Below, one piece after another: positions 12,101 to 22,054 of a stretch of 64,000 nucleotides of DNA; positions within the stretch are counted from its first letter, which is position 1; the number at the start of each line of letters is the position of its first letter. The notes beneath the pieces were generated by a model that had not been told where the DNA came from, made no database searches, and saw only the letters and a list, made by a program, of their open reading frames with translations. Source of the stretch: Macrostomum hystrix (taxonomy: Eukaryota; Platyhelminthes; Macrostomidae); contig CATNEN010000012.1 in assembly GCA_950097015.1 (NCBI GenBank), forward strand, positions 1,357,501 to 1,421,500. Reading direction: 5' to 3'. A program made the position numbers and the translations under genes.

Positions 12101-12834
12101 ATAATATTTACACGCCATTTACTCGTACCATCATTTACCAACCCAGGCCTCGAGTTCTTTGAAACTTCCGCCAAAGAGAACATCAATGTCAAAGCTGTAT
12201 TCGAACGCTTGGTTGACGTCATCTGCGACAAGATGGCCGAATCGCTGGACTGCGATCCCAACCTGGCTAGCGGAGCCGGTGAGTTGGCCTTCCAGTTGAA
12301 TCTGATTAGTAAGGCCACCTTAAGCAAGTGGCATTAAGTTCGTTTGCTCTTCTTCATTTTTTTAAATTCCTTTGGATTGTCTGTTTCTAAAAATAGATAC
12401 TACAACACCAAAAATGGGTTCTCCAATGTTTCTAAAAATAGCTTCAACAACCTAGAGAGGGATTCTCCAAAATAATTCTAAAAATAGAAAAAAGAACCTT
12501 AAGAGGTGTTCTTCAAAAGCTTTCAGGTTTCTAAAATAGCAACAAAAACAAGCTAAGTGGAGTTCACTAATTTTTTTACAGGCTTTTAAAAATAGTAACA
12601 GCTCAACCTCTCTAGGCCAATCAGATCTTACGTCCTCTTCGTGCTGTCTAGTTTTTAATTTGATTAGAGCAAACTAGAACTGCACCTACACCTTTATCAT
12701 TAATTAAACTGCACATTCTGTACTATTCACTAAGTTTCATAATCCGTTTTTGTCCATTTTCATAACTCTTGCGCACAGGCACCCGCCTACAGGACGGTCG
12801 CGACAAGCAAGCAAACGGTAGCTGCAGCTGCTGA
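6136..12834 (+). CDS. Rab3: Rab3 small GTPase with three mutually exclusive third exons
   Basis: Rab3 controls docking and release of secretory and synaptic vesicles. Exons: 1, 6136-6339; 2, 8191-8309; 3, one of 9596-9723, 10059-10183 or 11484-11608; 4, 12147-12278; 5, 12779-12834. All junction phases agree (0, 2, 1, 1). The product is 212 aa with exon 3a and 211 aa with 3b or 3c, close to the usual 220. It carries the Rab3 N-terminal [20 protein letters not shown] (P-loop at residues 21-29), switch [32 protein letters not shown] (G3, catalytic Gln73), GNKCD (G4, in exon 3), [10 protein letters not shown] (G5) and the prenylated tail SCSC. The start fits the family N-terminus. Introns 1 and 2, and the intron after 3c, contain minisatellites; a piggyBac-like element lies between 3b and 3c. 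Confidence 0.93.
6376..6838. repeat. Minisatellite in Rab3 intron 1, about 23-bp units
   Basis: Units such as GATCTGGGAGGAGGGATGAG begin about 35 bases after the exon 1 donor. The purine-rich + strand makes three overlapping open frames on the minus strand (200-235 codons), which are repeat artefacts. The unit echoes the last bases of exon 1 (CAGATCTGGG). Confidence 0.9.
7640..8105. repeat. Degenerate tandem repeat in Rab3 intron 1
   Basis: Loose units of 18-22 bp resemble CTTCTAAAACGACTCAAACG. Divergence between units is high, so this array looks older than most others here. Confidence 0.8.
8865..9520. repeat. Minisatellite in Rab3 intron 2, about 46-bp unit
   Basis: Units contain TACATTAAATCTCGTCCCCC followed by ATGGTTCGGCAAGATTGGTC and GGAGTG, with insertions and deletions. 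The array ends about 75 bases upstream of alternative exon 3a. Confidence 0.9.
9596..9723 (+). CDS. Rab3: Rab3 alternative exon 3a (128 nt)
   Basis: This exon encodes [20 protein letters not shown], then [20 protein letters not shown] and EL. It spans helix alpha-3, the alpha-3/beta-5 loop, the G4 motif NKCD and helix alpha-4. It starts with the G that completes Trp108 (TG from exon 2) and ends with one G of the next codon. Its splice sites are the weakest of the three: the acceptor lacks a pyrimidine tract (AACTCATAAAAG) and the donor is GTGCGA. It may be rarely used or decaying, although its frame is fully open and the GTPase motifs are intact. Confidence 0.8.
10059..10183 (+). CDS. Rab3: Rab3 alternative exon 3b (125 nt)
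   Basis: This exon encodes [20 protein letters not shown], then [20 protein letters not shown] and L. It resembles the canonical Rab3 segment most closely around SW-x2-AQ and CD-x-E-x2-R. The acceptor is TATCGCATCCAG and the donor GTAGTT. It has the same flanking phases as 3a and 3c, so it can replace them one for one between exon 2 and exon 4. Confidence 0.85.
10386..11270. mobile_element. piggyBac-like non-autonomous element (MITE), possibly nested
   Basis: The segment is bounded by TTAA at 10382-10385 and 11271-11274, the target site of piggyBac elements. Its ends are inverted: CAGTAGAAAGACCACTAAGG on the left and, read on the minus strand, CAGTAGAACTACCAAGGGGG on the right. A second left-type end, TTAA plus CAGTAGGACTACCAAG, lies at 10641-10660, so a 626-bp element may be nested with, or fused to, an older end. 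There is no transposase frame. It sits in the intron between Rab3 exons 3b and 3c. Confidence 0.7.
11484..11608 (+). CDS. Rab3: Rab3 alternative exon 3c (125 nt)
   Basis: This exon encodes [20 protein letters not shown], then [20 protein letters not shown] and M. The acceptor is AACAATGCTCCCAG and the donor GTAAAC. The last bases and the donor (CCAATCAGATGGGTAAACC) resemble the units of the minisatellite that fills the following intron, and a near-perfect second copy of this donor lies at 11838. Confidence 0.85.
11625..11850. repeat. Minisatellite after Rab3 exon 3c, 16-bp base unit
   Basis: Units such as GTGTAACCAATCAGAC are arranged in blocks of about 64 bp that include AATTAGGCCTGTAACC and GTCGGGTAGCCAATC. 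The array begins almost at the exon 3c donor, and its last units include CAGATGGGTAACC at 11831-11843, nearly the donor itself. Confidence 0.9.
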
Positions 12835-13185
12835 GTGCTGGCCAGCTAGAATCTGAGCATTGTTAATCTTCCGCCGCAGGTGCGAACACCTCGGGATTAG
12901 CTAACTACACAGTCAGTTCAATAGTTAGCTTTGAGTTCTATGGCGATCTGCGTAAATTAAGAGGACTAAATTAACGTAAATTAATCTGTGTAGTTTCAGA
13001 TTCTTCAAGTCCTGACGATTGTGTGTCTCGGCTGTGTCCGCTTGCATCGTGTTCGTTCATTTTTTATTTCTCCCTCCTGCTTTTTGTGTGCTGCGCAATT
13101 TTCGCTTGCTTTACAAATATCTTAATGAGAAAATATTTTACATCATCACACTGCCACTCAGGAAAATTACTCACTTGAGAATAGG

Positions 13186-15352
13186 GTTCGCTTGAGTACT
13201 CCGTGCTTAAGTATGCATCGCCATACTGTGCTTGAGTACAAGTCGCCATTGAGTAGACAGTCCTGTTGGGTAGACTGTGCTTGAGTACAAGTCGCCCTTG
13301 AGTAGGCAGTCCTATTGGGTAGACTGTGCTTGAGTACAAGTCGCCCTTGAGTAGGCAGTCCTATTGAGTAGACTGTGCTTGAGTACAAGTCGCCCTTGAG
13401 TAGACAGTCCTATTGAGTAGACTGTGCTTGAGTACAAGTCGCCCTTGAGTAGGCAGTCCTGTTGGGTAGACTGTGCTTGAGTACAAGTCGCCCTTGAGTA
13501 GGCAGTCCTATTGAGTAGACTGTGCTTGAGTACAAGTCGCCCTTGAGTAGACAGTCCTATTGAGTAGACTGTGCTTGAGTACAAGTCGCCCTTGAGTAGG
13601 CAGTCCTGTTGGGTAGACTGTGCTTGAGTACAAGTCGCCCTTGAGTAGACAGTCCTGTTGGGTAGACTGTGCTTGAGTACAAGTCGCCCTTGAGTAGACA
13701 GTCCTGTTGGGTAGACTGTGCTTGAGTACAAGTCGCCCTTGAGTAGCAGTCCTGTTTGGTAGACTGTGCTTGAGTACAAGTCGCCCTTGAGTAGGCAGTC
13801 CTATTGAGTAGACTGTGCTTGAGTACAAGTCGCCCTTGAGTAGACAGTCCTATTGAGTAGACTGTGCTTGAGTACAAGTCGCCCTTGAGTAGGCAGTCCT
13901 GTTGGGTAGACTGTGCTTGAGTACAAGTCGCCCTTGAGTAGACAGTCCTGTTGGGTAGACTGTGCTTGAGTACAAGTCGCCCTTGAGTAGACAGTCCTGT
14001 TGGGTAGTCTGTGCTTGATTACAAGTCGCCCTTGAGTAGACAGTCCTGTTGGGTAGACTGTGCTTGAGTACAAGTCGCCCTTGAGTAGACAGTCCTGTTG
14101 GGTAGACTGTGCTTGAGTACAAGTCGCCCTTGAGTAGACAGTCCTGTTGGGTAGACTGTGCTTGAGTACAAGTCGCCCTTGAGTAGACAGTCCTGTTGGG
14201 TAGTCTGTGCTTGATTACAAGTCGCCCTTGAGTAGACAGTCCTGTTGGGTAGACTGTGCTTGAGTACAAGTCGCCCTTGAGTAGACAGTCCTGTTGGGTA
14301 GTCTGTGCTTGATTACAAGTCGCCCTTGAGTAGGCAGTCCTATTGAGTAGACTGTGCTTGAGTACAAGTCGCCCTTGAGTAGGCAGTCCTATTGAGTAGA
14401 CTGTGCTTGAGTACAAGTCGCCCTTGAGTAGGCAGTCCTATTGAGTAGACTGTGCTTGAGTACAAGTCGCCCTTGAGTAGGCAGTCCTGTTGGGTAGACT
14501 GTGCTTGAGTACAAGTCGCCCTTGAGTAGGCAGTCCTATTGAGTAAACTGTGCTTGAGTACGAGTCGCCCTTGAGTAGACAGTCCTGTTGGGTAGACTGT
14601 GCTTGAGTACAAGTCGCCCTTGAGTAGGCAGTCCTGTTGGGTAGACTGTGCTTGAGTACAAGTCGCCCTTGAGTAGGCAGTCCTATTGAGTAAACTGTGC
14701 TTGAGTACGAGTCGCCCTTGAGTAGACAGTCCTGTTGGGTAGACTGTGCTTGAGTACAAGTCGCCCTTGAGTAGACAGTCCTGTTGGGTAGACTGTGCTT
14801 GAGTACAAGTCGCCCTTGAGTAGGCAGTCCTATTGAGTAGACTGTGCTTGAGTACAAGTCGCCCTTGAGTAGACAGTCCTGTTGGGTAGACTGTGCTTGA
14901 GTACGAGTCGCCCTTGAGTAGCAGTCCTGTTTGGTAGACTGTGCTTGAGTACAAGTCGCCTTTGAGTAGACAGTCCTGTTGGGTAGACTGTGCTTGAGTA
15001 CAAGTCGCCCTTGAGTAGACAGTCCTGTTGGGTAGACTGTGCTTGAGTACGAGTCGCCCTTGAGTAGACAGTCCTGTTGGGTAGACTGTGCTTGAGTACG
15101 AGTCGCCCTTGAGTAGACAGTCCTGTTGGGTAGACTGTGCTTGAGTACAAGTCGCCCTTGAGTAGACAGTCCTGTTGGGTAGACTGTGCTTGAGTACAAG
15201 TCGCCCTTGAGTAGACAGTCCTGTTGGGTAGACTGTGCTTGAGTACGAGTCGCCCTTGAGTAGCAGTCCTGTTTGGTAGACTGTGCTTGAGTACAAGTCG
15301 CCCTTGAGTAGACAGTCCTGTTGGGTAGACTGTGCTTGAGTACAAGCCTACT
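13186..15352. repeat. Large minisatellite, 49-bp unit, about 44 copies
   Basis: The unit is CTTGAGTACAAGTCGCCCTT, GAGTAGACAGTCCTGTTGGG, TAGACTGTG. It holds a perfect 6-bp inverted pair ACAGTC/GACTGT. Variants (GTAGGCAGTCCTATTGAG, ACGAGTCG, and a one-base-short GTAGCAGTCCTGTTTGG) are scattered, showing unequal exchange. It begins about 350 bp after the Rab3 stop; 12835-13185 between them shows nothing else. Open frames up to 318 codons on the minus strand reflect the repeat. Confidence 0.95.
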
Positions 15353-16950
15353 CAAGTTCGCGACAGAATGTGATCGAGTAATTTTAATCAGTCATTATTA
15401 GACTATTAGGCAATGTTTTCTTGTGCGGCAGTGATTTGATAATATAGCTTTCAGTGCTGTCAGTCAGTCAGTGAGTCGTATTTTCTCTTAAATTCATGTT
15501 GTCGGTATTTCATTAAACTCATCCATTCGCATTCGAATATTTTTTGTTCATTTTAGTTTTCTATTTCTTTACTAAATACTGGTTGGGTGATCTGACTCAA
15601 TTAATTTATTACAGTTTTCTTCGGTTATACAGTGGTTTGCATTAAATTTAAACTCTCGCCTAGTCAAGGATCTTTGAGACGCCTTTCCGTGTCTTTAGTA
15701 TTCCTTGGTCTAGTGTAAGTTTCCAAAGATATTATTATGTTGGACAGAAGCTACAGGTGTAAATTTCATTAGTAACCTTATTACATGCTTGGTTGTTCTA
15801 GAAACCCAAAGTTAAATTTGATAAATGCTTCTCACTGTTTGGTCTTTTTGGTGTTTTATTCTGTGATAATGTTTAGCTTATTTAAATATTTGTAGTAGTA
15901 CTGCTATTTCCCCGCATTCAGCACGGGGTGACTTTTTCTAGTGTTTCGCTATTACCCGTCAGACCTTATTGTGTTTATAATAATTTAAATACCTTACTCT
16001 ATTGCTTTATTTTATCATTATCTTAACTACTAGTGCAACATAGGTAAGATGTAATCTATGTTTGTCACACATCCTTGCGCCAAAGTACTAAATTTTATTT
16101 TTATGCGCTACATAGTCCTCATTGAAATGTACTTTTAAGCTGACATCACATCAATGATGGCTTCACATGAAGCAGTATAGTATAAGTTATTATAGTCAAT
16201 TAATTTTGTCTTTAATATATCAGTAAGTCGTGAAATGAAGTATATACTGTACCTGTAATAACTCTGCTATTAATTTTTTCCGTCTTTTTTTCAAATAAAA
16301 TGTACCAGCTATTGAGTGTGCTCTCGACAGATTATTTATTCGAGGCGTCTCTTAGTCACTTTTTCTACTGTAGCGACAAGTCATGATTGGGAGGCAGTTG
16401 TTTTGGATAGAAAATAAAGGGAAAATTATTTGGACCAGTGAATTCAGCTCCTGTAATGGTCCGTATCTATATTAAGTGGCTCGAGCCCGCCTGGTGGACT
16501 TATAGAGTCGGTGTCTATAAATAGATCTAAGTGTACATGTCACTGTACAGTGAGAGTGACGGAATGTTAAACTTTAGCCTAGACAAAATCCTAAGCAAAA
16601 CGATTTTAATGTACACCCAGGCCTAGATAAGAGAGTTTTAATGATATACTTCGTCACCGAGCGGGCGCTTAAATTATTATTGTTTCGATAAAATACAAAT
16701 AGAGCCCCCACACTCCACAATGAAACTGAGGGCCCTCTTGACCCAGATGAACTTAATTCACTAAATTTTCAAATTTCTAATCCATAATCGTTAAGGTCCA
16801 TCGGCAAGTTAATGGGCAAGTTTTCAACTTGATGAACAATAATAGTTTTAACTGCATTAACAAAGCCCTGAGAATCACGAATTATATTATTTTCAAAGCA
16901 AAAATAAACAGTTTTTATTGCAGCAATCAAAGAGCCGACACGCCACGCAC
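15353..16950. other. AT-rich intergenic DNA, no gene recognised
   Basis: Only short open frames occur and none has recognisable features. A quasi-palindrome, TGTACATGTCACTGTACAGT, lies near 16533 and recalls part of the dispersed repeat at 1235 and 17565. Upstream exons of the RING gene could be here but were not found. Confidence 0.4.
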
Positions 16951-16986
16951 TGATTACCCGCATTCACTTCAGCCGCATCTAGCCAA

Positions 16987-18231
16987 ATGCAGCCCTGTTC
17001 GGCTAGGTGCCCATCGAAGCTATTCAAATCCGAGTGCGACAGCTTGCGCGACCAGTTGGACACGCTGCGACGCGAGAATGACGCGTTGCGTCAGCAGCGC
17101 AACGCCTTGTCGATGGCCTGCGTCGAGGCGGCCGATAATTCACGCGCTTTTAAAACGGAGGTAGTCGAGTTGCACTACCTGCTGGCTATGAGCATGGTCA
17201 AGGAGCGCGACAGCGAGGCCCAGTCTGTGCTGGCATCGTTGGAGGAGGCCGGTAATGCCGGCGTCGTCGGGCAGGCGCCAACGCCGGCGCTGAAGGCGGC
17301 CGAGGCGATCTGGTGCGATTTTCGGGCTGAGTTAGAGCGCAGTAGGCAGGCACTCAAACAGCTGCGAATGGACTGCCGGTAAAGCCCTATGACTAATCAG
17401 ATGACGAGGCATTCAAATAAAAAAATATAGTCATAGTTACTCTCGGTGTTTACCCAGATCGGCGTCCCCTTAATTGGGATCTGAAATCGGTCAGTTTGTG
17501 ACTACACTATGATTTTGTACAGTTAAATGACTTATAGGGCCTGTATAATTAAAAATAAAATTGACATGGGGGCTAGGCGCCCTGGTACATCATTTGCTGC
17601 CCATTTCGCTGACTCCTGAGCACACATACGCACTCACACTAGTGTGTACATCAGCCCTGACTTTCTCATCATCAGGCAGTGTACACTCTCACTGTGCCTT
17701 GGAGGTTGGCCCTCAAGGGCGCGAATCGCACGACTAGCCCTCAAACCTCACAAACGAAACGAACTCAATGCTTATATGGATATTATATTCACCGTTAAAC
17801 TCTTCCAACCAGATCTCACGTGGACGAAGATTCATTTTCGGCGGCCGATGTGAAGTCCCAGTTCCAGAAGTTGGTGCCGCGAGCGCCGCGCAAGCCGGAC
17901 CTGGCCGCCTTAAGGCAGGAGGCCTCTACTGCCAGCCAGCCAGTGCCGCCGCCGCCGTCACCGCCGCAGTCGCTGAAGGCACCGCAGTCGGCGGGTTTCG
18001 GTGCCGCTCCGGCGGCGAGGCCCAGATCAATTAAAGTCAGCCTGCCGTGCAACAGCCTGCCTGGCCCAACTGCGGCAGTCGGGGCGGGCACAGCTGCAGC
18101 AGCGGCAAGTAGTACCGGCGACCAGCTTCCAGAGCAGCAGAAGGCCGCCCTCAAGTACATGTCAACTGTGCAGAGGGTGAGTGGAATTAAGTTTATTACA
18201 AGCTACTTATTACTTACTTACTTACTGCTAT

Positions 18232-18273
<42 letters not shown>

Positions 18274-18867
18274 TTAATGGGAAATTAGTGTCTTGCTTAA
18301 GTTTGCCAAATGTTTTCTATGGACTAAGATTCGAACTCCCGACGTCTCGGTCAGTAATCCAAGGCTCTAACCACCGGGATAGAACCCTGAGAGAACTCAA
18401 GTGCTGTTGCTAGATTTATTGAAAGCCGCTTACAATGCATTTTATTTCAGGTGCTGCCCCATGTGACAATAGAGCAGGTTAGCCGAGCACTAGCCAGCAT
18501 TAGTCTGAGACCGGGTGCTCAAATTGAGCTGCAGCTGATCAATATTCTCATCGATCAGCATCAGGCGCGTCAGCAGCAGTTCAAGCAGCAGCAGCCAGTC
18601 TCTCTGCGTGGCTACAACGGCGCTGGTGCCTTCAAGCTAAACGGAAGCCGAGCTGCGGCGTCGACATCGCCTTCAGTTGACGAGGCCGTTTGTCCGGTGT
18701 GCCAGGACAGTCTGGACCAGGGCGAGCAATTGTGCCGTCTCGACTGCCAGCATCTGTTTCACGACGCTTGCATTAGGCGCTGGCTGCAGGAGTGCTCGGT
18801 GTGTCCCACCTGTCGCAATTACTCGCTATTGTCGGATGAATATCCTAAACTGCATGTGGGATATTAA
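16987..18867 (+). CDS. Coiled-coil RING-H2 E3 ubiquitin ligase, DZIP3/TTC3-like
   Basis: Three exons join in frame: 16987-17378 (ends with CG), 17813-18176 (starts with A) and 18451-18867, giving 390 aa from the ATG at 16987. Residues about 10-130 are a heptad-rich coiled coil (SLRDQLDTLRRENDALRQQ). A Pro/Ala-rich linker follows, then LPHVTIEQV with an alpha-helical segment, then a C-terminal RING-H2 with spacing C-x2-C-x14-C-x-H-x2-H-x2-C-x10-C-x2-C, and the ending CPTCRNYSLLSDEYPKL. The TIEQV helix before a terminal RING and the L-L-x-x-E-[FY]-P tail recall DZIP3/TTC3 ligases; this is from memory of the family. The true start is uncertain: the frame closes at 16951-16953, and acceptor-like AGs (16971-16972, 17017-17018) could precede more 5' exons. 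An AATAAA at 17416 lies inside intron 1 in this model. Confidence 0.78.
17565..17770 (-). repeat. Dispersed repeat, copy 2
   Basis: This is the reverse-complement partner of 1235-1470. It lies wholly inside intron 1 of the coiled-coil RING gene. The homology stops near 17565 and near 17770, which gives an approximate element length of 200-230 bp. Confidence 0.7.
18237..18275. repeat. (ACT)n microsatellite
   Basis: A run of about 12 ACT trinucleotides lies in intron 2 of the RING gene, preceded by a short ACTT run. Confidence 0.95.
18311..18390 (-). mobile_element. tRNA-derived SINE fragment
   Basis: On the minus strand a tRNA-like head is visible: an A-box-like CCGGTGGTTAGAGCC, then a B-box-like GGGAGTTCGAATCTTAG about 30 bases later. 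It lies in intron 2 of the RING gene. It differs from the SINE family at 22055 and may be another subfamily. Confidence 0.6.
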
Positions 18868-18907
18868 CGTCTCTTTTCTCCCCTGCAATTCGCACCTGCA
18901 ATCGCTT

Positions 18908-19436
18908 CCTAGTGTCTTCTAAATCCATGGAAGTGTCTTCTAAATCCGTGGAAGTGTCTTCTAAATCCATGGAAGTGTCTTCTAAATCCATGGAAGTGTC
19001 TTCTAAATCCATGGAAGTGTCTTCTAAATCCATGGAAGTGTCTTCTAAATCCATGGAAGTGTCTTCTAAATCCGTGGAAGTGTCTTCTAAATCCGTGGAA
19101 GTGTCTTCTAAATCCATGGAAGTGTCTTCTAAATCCATGGAAGTGTCTTCTAAATCCATGGAAGTGTCTTCTAAATCCATGGAAGTGTCTTCTAAATCCA
19201 TGGAAGTGTCTTCTAAATCCGTGGAAGTGTCTTCTAAATCCATGGAAGTGTCTTCTAAATCCATGGAAGTGTCTTCTAAATCCATGGAAGTGTCTTCTAA
19301 ATCCATGGAAGTGTCTTCTAAATCCATGGAAGTGTCTTCTAAATCCATGGAAGTGTCTTCTAAATCCATGGAAGTGTCTTCTAAATCCATGAAGTGTCTT
19401 CTAAATCCATAAAATGTTCTTCTAAATCCACATAAG
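18908..19436. repeat. Minisatellite, 21-bp unit, about 24 copies
   Basis: The unit is AGTGTCTTCTAAATCCATGG plus A, with a CCGTGG variant. It begins 40 bases after the RING gene stop and is probably in its 3' UTR or just beyond. Because 21 is divisible by three, both strands stay open (166 and 212 codons). The frames begin or end in repeat and carry no domain, so they are not called as genes. Confidence 0.95.
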
Positions 19437-20244
19437 TGTGATCTGAATCCATTGAAAGTTTTTATCCAATTCTTTTCTTGCACTTAACATAAATGCAAAG
19501 ATGCTACATCCCGTATTCAGTTTGTATTCAGTGAGTGTTTCTAAAGCTCCGGTGTGCCTGCTAACATACATGTTTTTGTTCAGTTTTAGTTTTTTCCTGT
19601 TCTGCATTGAACAATAGCGGAATATTTTTCTGTTAATTATCGGTGTGGAATGTGGAATGTGAACTGTCGATGTGGAAATCTTAAAAGCTGTTTCAACAGC
19701 TAAAGCAGGTACTAGGCTTTTGTCTGCTTTTTATCTTCATTTTCCCAGACTTTGTGAGGCTTTCTTTTAGAGCCAAATCGTTGGCCAATATGCCTTCTAA
19801 ATGTGTACAGTCTGGACTTCAACAGTTGAAGTTATCAACCTTATTTTGTTGCTACAGCAGCAGTTTATTTTTCCTTAATTGCGCAAATGAAAGCCTTTAT
19901 TTGGTCACATGTGACTTTTATTGTTGTGAGAGGTGCCTAAGGATCTGACAGTTTAGCATCACAACTAATTGAACTCTTCAACAATCCTGTTCCCATTTTT
20001 GCATTGTGTTAAATACAGTTCGGTTATGAAAACATATAGCTATTTTTCTGTTCTTGTGTAGAAGTGTATTTATTTAATCTCCTTTTTTAACTGACCAATC
20101 TAGAACAAGAGTATAATTATAGATATTTAGATAGTTTAGATAATAATGTACATGATTTCAGATAGTTATGTAGACTTAACATATACATTCACACGTCCAC
20201 TATACCGTAGCGTATAGCATCGAATGGCCTGTAGATTACTATAG
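19437..20244. other. Intergenic DNA, nothing recognised
   Basis: AT-rich sequence with short open frames only. Confidence 0.4.
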
Positions 20245-20835
20245 CACAGAATCGATTTTAAATAGCAGAATATGGCATATAATCAATTGTAGATAGCAGA
20301 ATATGGCGTAGAGTTAATTTTAGATAGCAGAATATGGCGTAGAGTTAATTTTAGATAGCAGAATATGGCGTAGAGTTAATTGTAGATAGCAGAATATGGC
20401 GTAGAGTTAATTTTAGATAGCAGAATATGGCGTAGAGTTAATTTTAGATAGCAGAATATGGCGTAGAGTTAATTTTAGATAGCAGAATATGGCGTAGAGT
20501 TAATTGTAGATAGCAGAATATGGCGTAGAGTTAATTTTAGATAGCAGAATATGGCGTAGAGTTAATTTTAGATAGCAGAATATGGCGTAGAATTGATTGT
20601 AGATAGCAGAATATGGCGTAGAATTGATTGCAGATAGCAGAATATGTCGTAGAATTAATTGTAGATAGCAGAATATGGCGTAGAATTGATTGCAGATAGC
20701 AGAATATAGCGTATAATTTCTAGTAGATAGCAGAATATAGCGTACAATTTCTTGTAGATAGCAGAATATAGCGTATAATTTCTAGTAGATAGCAGAATAT
20801 GAGGTAGAATTGCTAGTAGATAGCATAATATGGCT
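20245..20835. repeat. Minisatellite, 31-bp unit
   Basis: The unit is AGATAGCAGAATATGGCGTA followed by GAGTTAATTTT, about 19 copies. The centre is homogeneous; both ends are diverged, with GTAGAATTGATTG and TATAATTTCTAGT forms towards the 3' end. Confidence 0.95.
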
Positions 20836-21004
20836 TAGTAAATGATTTAAAGCAATGACTTTGAGTGAGCTATAGATAAATAGAGTGAATATTGACTATA
20901 TAGTAGGGACAGTGTCGCCAGAGCGTTGACCTATTAAATCACATTCCCAGCTTGCATTGCAGCTCTGCAGAAACTAAACCCCAGTCAGAGCCAAAGCCCC
21001 AGCC

Positions 21005-21694
21005 ATGCTGCCGGCCCCCTTATTCGACTATCAGTTTCGCGTCATCATCATCGGGGACACGATGGTCGGCAAGTCCTCGCTTGTGCGCTACTTTGTCGAA
21101 GGCACCCCGGACACCGCCTGCGAGGCCACAGTTGGTGTTGATTTCTTTGCTCGAGTTGTCCAACTGCCCGACGGTTGCCGGGTGAAGCTGACACTGTGGG
21201 ACACGGCCGGGCACGAGAAATTCCGCTCCATCACCCGCTCCTATTATCGCAACGCTGTCGCAGCCTTGATAGTCTACGATGTCACCAATCGTTCTAGCTT
21301 GGCCAGCGTGCCTGCTTGGCTTAAAGAGGCCCGCCTGAATATGACCTGCACCGACCCCGGCCTGCTGCTGGTCGGCCAGAAAGCCGACATGACCAGCCAC
21401 AGAACGGTGGGCCGCGAGGAAGCCGTCAGCTTAGCCGACCAGTTGGGCTTGGCCTATGTTGAAACTTCCGCAATCAGCGGCCACAATGTGGAGGCCTGCT
21501 TTCGCGCCCTGGCCGAGCGGGTCTACTGCCTGCTCGTGGCTGGCCGCTACTCCGCAATGTCGCCCGACTGGGACGGCGTGCGAGTCGGTCGCGCCGCGGC
21601 GACTTCTTCTTTGCCGACTGCGGTTCGATTGACAGCTAATTATGGCGAATCTGGCGAAGCTGCCACTCAGTCCGGATCTGGCTGCTGTGCGTGA
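21005..21694 (+). CDS. Rab39-like GTPase, single exon, altered catalytic motifs
   Basis: The 229-aa product matches Rab39: FDYQFRVIIIGDTMVGKSSL (P-loop at residues 17-25), TVGVDFFARVV (switch I) and RSITRSYYRNAVAALIVYDV. Rab39 acts in endolysosomal and autophagic traffic. Several key residues differ. The G3 motif is WDTAGHE, so the catalytic Gln is His70. G4 is GQKAD (residues 124-128) where most Rabs have NKxD; Rab39 itself carries HKCD, so the Asp is kept. G5 is TSAIS instead of TSAK. The C-terminus is GCCA rather than CC or CxC, so geranylgeranylation is doubtful. The gene has no intron here. A splice-acceptor-like GCATTGCAG ends about 38 bases before the ATG. It could be a divergent paralogue, a retrocopy, or a GTP-locked form. 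Confidence 0.88.
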   Translation: MLPAPLFDYQFRVIIIGDTMVGKSSLVRYFVEGTPDTACEATVGVDFFARVVQLPDGCRVKLTLWDTAGHEKFRSITRSYYRNAVAALIVYDVTNRSSLASVPAWLKEARLNMTCTDPGLLLVGQKADMTSHRTVGREEAVSLADQLGLAYVETSAISGHNVEACFRALAERVYCLLVAGRYSAMSPDWDGVRVGRAAATSSLPTAVRLTANYGESGEAATQSGSGCCA

Positions 21695-21696
21695 CC

Positions 21697-21785
21697 GCCT
21701 GATTGATTGACTGATTGACTGATTGACTGATTGATTGACTGATTGATTGACTGATTGACTGATTGACTGATTGATTGATTGAATG
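21697..21785. repeat. (CTGATTGA)n-type simple repeat
   Basis: Mixed GATT tetranucleotide and CTGA units begin directly after the Rab39-like stop codon, so they form the start of its 3' UTR. Confidence 0.95.
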
Positions 21786-21814
21786 ATTTATAATTCATCA
21801 ACCACCGGCAGGAG

Positions 21815-21935
21815 TTTCTAGCCCTAGTGGTTAGAGCGTCGAACTCCAATACTTGAAGGTCGGGGGTTCGATTCCCGACTCCACTGAAACAATTCGTGTA
21901 TGAATTGTTATGCGTGTTAGTAAGACACTTAATAC
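21815..21935 (+). mobile_element. tRNA-derived SINE, head portion
   Basis: Shows CTAGTGGTTAGAGCGTCGAA (A-box region) and GGGGGTTCGATTCCCGACTC (B box), then ACAATTCGTG and the start of the AGACACTTA block of the family. The rest is replaced by the 22-bp repeat tract at 21940. Confidence 0.75.
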
Positions 21936-21939
21936 AGTT

Positions 21940-22050
21940 TAGCTACAGGCTCAATATACTGTAATTACAGACTCGATATACTATAGTTACAGACTCCATA
22001 TGCTGTGCTTACAGACATGATATGCTGTAGATACAGACTCAATGTGCTGT
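21940..22050. repeat. Diverged 22-bp tandem repeat, inverted relative to 52585-53640
   Basis: Units such as CTCAATATACTGTAATTACA are the reverse complement of the TATATTGAGTCTGTAATTAC-type units at 52585-53640. Five or so diverged copies lie between two SINEs. Confidence 0.8.
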
Positions 22051-22054
22051 AGGG

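Noticed and set aside
13186-15352. CRISPR-like appearance of repeat arrays
   Set aside because: Units are contiguous without unique spacers, and the genome is eukaryotic.
14340-15355. 305- and 318-codon frames in the 49-bp array
   Set aside because: Present in several frames at once, with no start context or domain; a product of the repeat.
18845-19483. Repeat proteins SSKSMEV and MDLEDTS on both strands
   Set aside because: A 21-bp unit open on both strands; it follows the RING gene stop and has no unique sequence.
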